64,000 bases of DNA from Gordonia tangerina. GTDB taxonomy: Bacteria; Actinomycetota; Actinomycetes; Mycobacteriales; Mycobacteriaceae. The position numbers and the translations under genes are program-made. Every line of letters starts with the position of its first letter. Positions within the stretch are counted from its first letter, which is position 1. Positions 60,955 through 64,000 of the stretch are shown piece by piece. Where the stretch lies: the NCBI RefSeq assembly GCF_021556435.1, contig NZ_JAKGCU010000003.1, forward strand, positions 62,001 to 126,000, written 5' to 3'. The notes under the pieces are model-generated. The model saw nothing but the letters and a program-made list of their open reading frames with translations, searched no databases and was not told where the DNA came from.

Positions 60955-62457
60955 ATGACTGCCGCTGCCACCGAACTGCTCGACTACGACCAGGTCATCG
61001 CAGAGTTCGACCCCGTCCTCGGCCTCGAGGTGCACGTCGAACTGGGCACCGCGACCAAGATGTTCTGCGGCTGCCCGACCGCGTTCGGTGCCGACCCGAA
61101 CACCCAGGTGTGTCCGGTGTGCATCGGCCTGCCGGGGTCGCTGCCCGTCGCGAACGTCAAGGCCATCGAGTCGGCGATCCGGATCGGGCTGGCGCTCAAT
61201 TGCAGTATCCGGCCGTCGAGCGTGTTCGCCCGCAAGAACTACTTCTACCCCGATCAGCCGAAGAACTATCAGATCTCCCAATACGACGAACCGATCGCCT
61301 ACGACGGCCACCTGGAGGTGCTGCTGGGAGACGGCACCCCGTGGCGGGTGGAGATCGAGCGTGCGCACATGGAGGAGGACACCGGCAAGTCCTTGCACAT
61401 CGGTGGTTCCGGCCGCATCCATGGGGCGAGTCATTCACTGCTCGACTACAACCGGGCCGGCGTTCCGCTGGTGGAGATCGTGACCAAGCCCATCGTCGGC
61501 GCCGGTGAGCGTGCACCGGAGATCGCCCGTGCCTACGTGTCGGCTCTGCGAGATCTGCTCAAGGCCCTCGACGTCTCCGATGTCCGGATGGATCAGGGCT
61601 CGCTGCGCTGCGACGCCAACGTCTCGTTGATGCGCAAGGACGCAACCGAGTTCGGCACCCGCACCGAGACCAAGAACGTCAACTCGCTCAAGAGTGTCGA
61701 GGTGGCGGTGCGTTACGAGATGCAGCGGCAGGCCGCGCTGCTGCTCGCCGGGGGCGAGGTCGTGCAGGAGACCCGGCACTTCCATGAGGCCGACGGCACG
61801 ACGTCGGCGGGACGTCGCAAGGAGACCGCCGAGGACTACCGCTACTTCCCCGAGCCCGACCTGCCACCGGTCGCTCCGGACCCGTCGTGGATCACCGAGC
61901 TGGGTACGACGTTGCCGGAGATGCCGTGGGTGCGCCGCGCCCGTATCCAGGACGAATGGGGTGTCTCCGACGAGGTGATGCGTGACCTCGTCAACGTCGG
62001 CGCGATCGACCTGGTGATCGCGACCGTCGACGCCGGCGCCGGCGTGGAAGCCGCCCGCGGGTGGTGGGTGTCGTTCCTGGCGCAACAGGCCAACACCCGC
62101 GGTACCGAACTCGCCGACCTGCCGATCACTCCGGCGCAGGTGGCGCGGATCATCGGCCTCGTCGACGAGGGCAAGCTCACCACCAAACTCGCTCAGCAGG
62201 TAGCGGTGGGGGTGCTCGACGGCGAGGGCGAGCCGGATCAGGTGGTGGCCGATCGCGGCCTCGAGGTGGTGCGCGACGATTCGGCTCTGCAGAAGGCGGT
62301 CGATGATGCCCTGGCCAACAACCCCGACATCGCCGACAAGATCCGCGGGGGCAAGGTCGCTGCGGCCGGCAAGATCGTCGGCGACGTGATGAAGGCCACC
62401 CGCGGTCAGGCCGACCCGGCTCGGGTCAAGGAACTCGTCCTGGCCGCCTGCTCCTGA
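60955..62457 (+). CDS. gatB: Asp/Glu-tRNA amidotransferase subunit B
   Basis: A 500-residue GatB that recognises tRNA and ATP for Gat[21 protein letters not shown] (zinc site begins), [39 protein letters not shown] (region) and the C-terminal YqeY-like domain are present. ATG at 60955 is 7 nt after TAAGAT (60942-60947); ATG 60946 with GGGAG is the alternative. Confidence 0.96.
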   Translation: MTAAATELLDYDQVIAEFDPVLGLEVHVELGTATKMFCGCPTAFGADPNTQVCPVCIGLPGSLPVANVKAIESAIRIGLALNCSIRPSSVFARKNYFYPDQPKNYQISQYDEPIAYDGHLEVLLGDGTPWRVEIERAHMEEDTGKSLHIGGSGRIHGASHSLLDYNRAGVPLVEIVTKPIVGAGERAPEIARAYVSALRDLLKALDVSDVRMDQGSLRCDANVSLMRKDATEFGTRTETKNVNSLKSVEVAVRYEMQRQAALLLAGGEVVQETRHFHEADGTTSAGRRKETAEDYRYFPEPDLPPVAPDPSWITELGTTLPEMPWVRRARIQDEWGVSDEVMRDLVNVGAIDLVIATVDAGAGVEAARGWWVSFLAQQANTRGTELADLPITPAQVARIIGLVDEGKLTTKLAQQVAVGVLDGEGEPDQVVADRGLEVVRDDSALQKAVDDALANNPDIADKIRGGKVAAAGKIVGDVMKATRGQADPARVKELVLAACS

Positions 62458-62521
62458 TCGGGCCCGCTCCGGGCAGACTACCTCCGGCAACGGGGTGCAA
62501 TCTGCCGGCGAGGCTACCCGG

Positions 62522-63700
62522 TCAGGTCCGGTCCTCGGTCGACGACGGCGGCAGCCAGCGGACCACGCGGTCGTCGGTGCTGACCGGCTCACCCGAGGTG
62601 CGGTTCACCGTGGCGAACTGGATCACACCGTTCTCGAGCGCCACCATCCGACCCAACGCGCCGTAGCGCTTCTCCAACACCACTGCGGGTGGGGTGATCG
62701 CCGGCTTCTCCCGAGTCGGTTCGGTGAGGGCCTCGATGTGCTGGGTGCGAGTCGTCGAGACGAAGATGGCACCGGAGGTGACCGCGCAGCCGGCGATCTG
62801 CGGGCGGTCGGGCCACGTCCACAACACCTTCGGGCCCGATGGCTCCAGGACCTGGATGCGATCCTCGGTCGCGGTCTGGTCGGCGACATAGAGCGAGCCG
62901 GTGGTGGCGCTCGGACACAGGGACACATTCGAACCGAAACCCGAGGCCAGGATTCGCGGGCGCGGGTTCGCGCCCGAACTCAGCGACGTCACCGACAGGA
63001 TCTTGCCCGCCAATGACGAGGGATCATTGGCGGCGGCCGGGTTGCCGGCGTCGCCGGTCGCGACCACCAGCTCCGTCGGGGACCTGAAGAACATCGCGCC
63101 CATGTTCCCGCTGGCACCCTTGGGAATACCCACCAGGATCGGTTTGGGCACGTCGCCCGGTGCCAGGCGCACCACCCGATTGTCCGACGCGGTGGTGATC
63201 AATGCGTAGATCAACCGGTCCTGGTCGTACGTGGGGGAGAAGGCGAAGTCGATCAGTCCGCCGTCGCCGGATGCGTCGACCGGCGCTGTGGCCAGAACAC
63301 GCTGCGGTCCATAGCGTTTGGTGGTGATGATCTTTCCGGTGGTGCGTTCGGCCACCACGGTGACCTCACCCTGATCGTCGCCGGGCATCACCGCTGCGGT
63401 GGACTGCAGGCAGGTGGCGATCACCGCCGGGTCCGGGTCCACACACGGACCGGGGGGCGGTGGTACCGGTGGTTCGGTGGGGGAGGGACGGGGCTGTTGC
63501 TGCTGCGCCGGTGACTCGTTGTTGGCGCTGAACGCACCGGCGTCCTTCGCGCGATCCTGCTCGGTGAAATCGGCACATCCACTCGCCGCCAGCATCAGCA
63601 CACCGAGCACCACCAGAGTGATCAGGCGACCGGGGCGGGTGCGGGCCGATGCGGTCGACCGCTCGCGGTCGTGTTCTGACCTCGGCCACCCCATACGCAT
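62522..63700 (-). CDS. lppZ: Glucose/sorbosone dehydrogenase-fold lipoprotein (LppZ-like)
   Basis: A 392-residue lipoprotein with lipobox AASGC (around C33), a Pro/Gln-rich linker and a six-bladed propeller of the PQQ sugar-dehydrogenase type (FAFSPTYDQDRLIYALI, VVATGDAGNPAAA, ILASGFGSNVSLC). Mtb LppZ (Rv3006) is the positional match. ATG at 63700 is 7 nt after TACGCT (63708-63713); longer frames are shadows. Confidence 0.85.
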   Translation of the reverse strand: MRMGWPRSEHDRERSTASARTRPGRLITLVVLGVLMLAASGCADFTEQDRAKDAGAFSANNESPAQQQQPRPSPTEPPVPPPPGPCVDPDPAVIATCLQSTAAVMPGDDQGEVTVVAERTTGKIITTKRYGPQRVLATAPVDASGDGGLIDFAFSPTYDQDRLIYALITTASDNRVVRLAPGDVPKPILVGIPKGASGNMGAMFFRSPTELVVATGDAGNPAAANDPSSLAGKILSVTSLSSGANPRPRILASGFGSNVSLCPSATTGSLYVADQTATEDRIQVLEPSGPKVLWTWPDRPQIAGCAVTSGAIFVSTTRTQHIEALTEPTREKPAITPPAVVLEKRYGALGRMVALENGVIQFATVNRTSGEPVSTDDRVVRWLPPSSTEDRT

Positions 63701-63782
63701 GGCGTCCAGCGTAGGCGATCGTTTCCGACTCACCGCGCGCTGCTCGAGGCGTCCAACGGTGTTGGCGCCTACAGTCGGAACC

Positions 63783-64000
63783 GTGAGCGAACGTGACCCA
63801 GCCGCAGGCGGCGGCTCCAGTCCGTACGACGAACCAACGGGCGAGATCGATCTCGGGACGGCCGCATCCGGGCGCCGCCGGCCGGTTCCCACCGAGGATC
63901 GCGACACCTTCTATGACCGACACGCTGCGGCGGGCCGCAAGCGGGTCGATGATCTCGATGACATCGCACCTGACGAGGTACAGACCCGATCTGTGTCGAC
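63783..64000 (+). CDS. Unrecognised protein, 3' end outside window
   Basis: The first 72 codons (SERDPAAGGGSSPYDEP, then a polar stretch ending DDIAPDEVQTRSVS) are hydrophilic and look disordered. GTG at 63783 lies 7 nt after TACAGT (63770-63775), the same leaderless geometry as neighbours, which supports it as real. In Mtb a DoxX-family gene follows lppZ, so this could be its N-terminal extension; that is a guess from position. Confidence 0.55.
   Translation, partial: MSERDPAAGGGSSPYDEPTGEIDLGTAASGRRRPVPTEDRDTFYDRHAAAGRKRVDDLDDIAPDEVQTRSVS

Noticed and set aside
62458-62521. Terminator between gatB and lppZ-like gene
   Set aside because: Only a 6-bp stem with a 22-nt loop could be drawn, too weak to call.

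Overview
The window reads as a high-GC actinobacterial chromosome of the order Mycobacteriales, most likely a Gordonia or close relative. This rests on gene content and on gene order recalled from Mycobacterium tuberculosis (Mtb): F420 synthesis, WhiB2, ESX-type EccB/EccE, class Ib ribonucleotide reductase with NrdI, SerB2, methylglucose lipopolysaccharide (MGLP) genes, and gatCAB/ligA/pfkA. The genus is an inference. I saw no tRNA, rRNA, CRISPR array or insertion sequence.

Layout. 1-5.5 kb matches Mtb Rv3261-Rv3255: fbiA (cut by the window edge), whiB2, a metallopeptidase-fold gene, a DUF3499 gene, a sugar-phosphate isomerase-like gene and manA. The phosphomannomutase gene usual there in Mtb is absent. 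5.5-10.3 kb is accessory: a divergent eccE/eccB pair without the rest of an ESX locus, and an orphan FAD urate hydroxylase (HpxO type). From 10.3 kb to the end the order follows Mtb Rv3055 down to Rv3006: tetR/FMN reductase, nrdHIEF, a fecB-like gene, ctaD, serB2, an ABC ATPase, NUDIX, echA, the MGLP cluster (methyltransferases, PQQ-fold lipoprotein, acetyltransferase, GT4 glucosyltransferase, GH57 branching enzyme), fixAB, plsC-like, cysteine desulfurase, mnmA, a MetE-like gene, ligA, an ACT protein, gatC/gatA, pfkA, gatB and an lppZ-like gene. Inserted into this backbone are a GIY-YIG homing endonuclease inside nrdHIEF, a SNF2 helicase/SWIM pair, a lone LigD-type polymerase, a DUF4334/alcohol dehydrogenase pair, and a phospholipase A2/membrane hydrolase pair facing a two-component system.

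Main points. A free-standing GIY-YIG/NUMOD3 homing endonuclease lies between intact nrdE and nrdF and ends one base before the nrdF start. The nrd operon has two NrdR-like boxes 32 bp apart and a long leader. A small secreted protein of unknown function has a near-consensus iron (IdeR/DtxR) box. ctaD is preceded by a possible leaderless 19-codon upstream ORF. At least 17 genes have a TANNNT -10 box only 6-8 nt before the start codon, so leaderless mRNAs appear common; this fixed many start choices.
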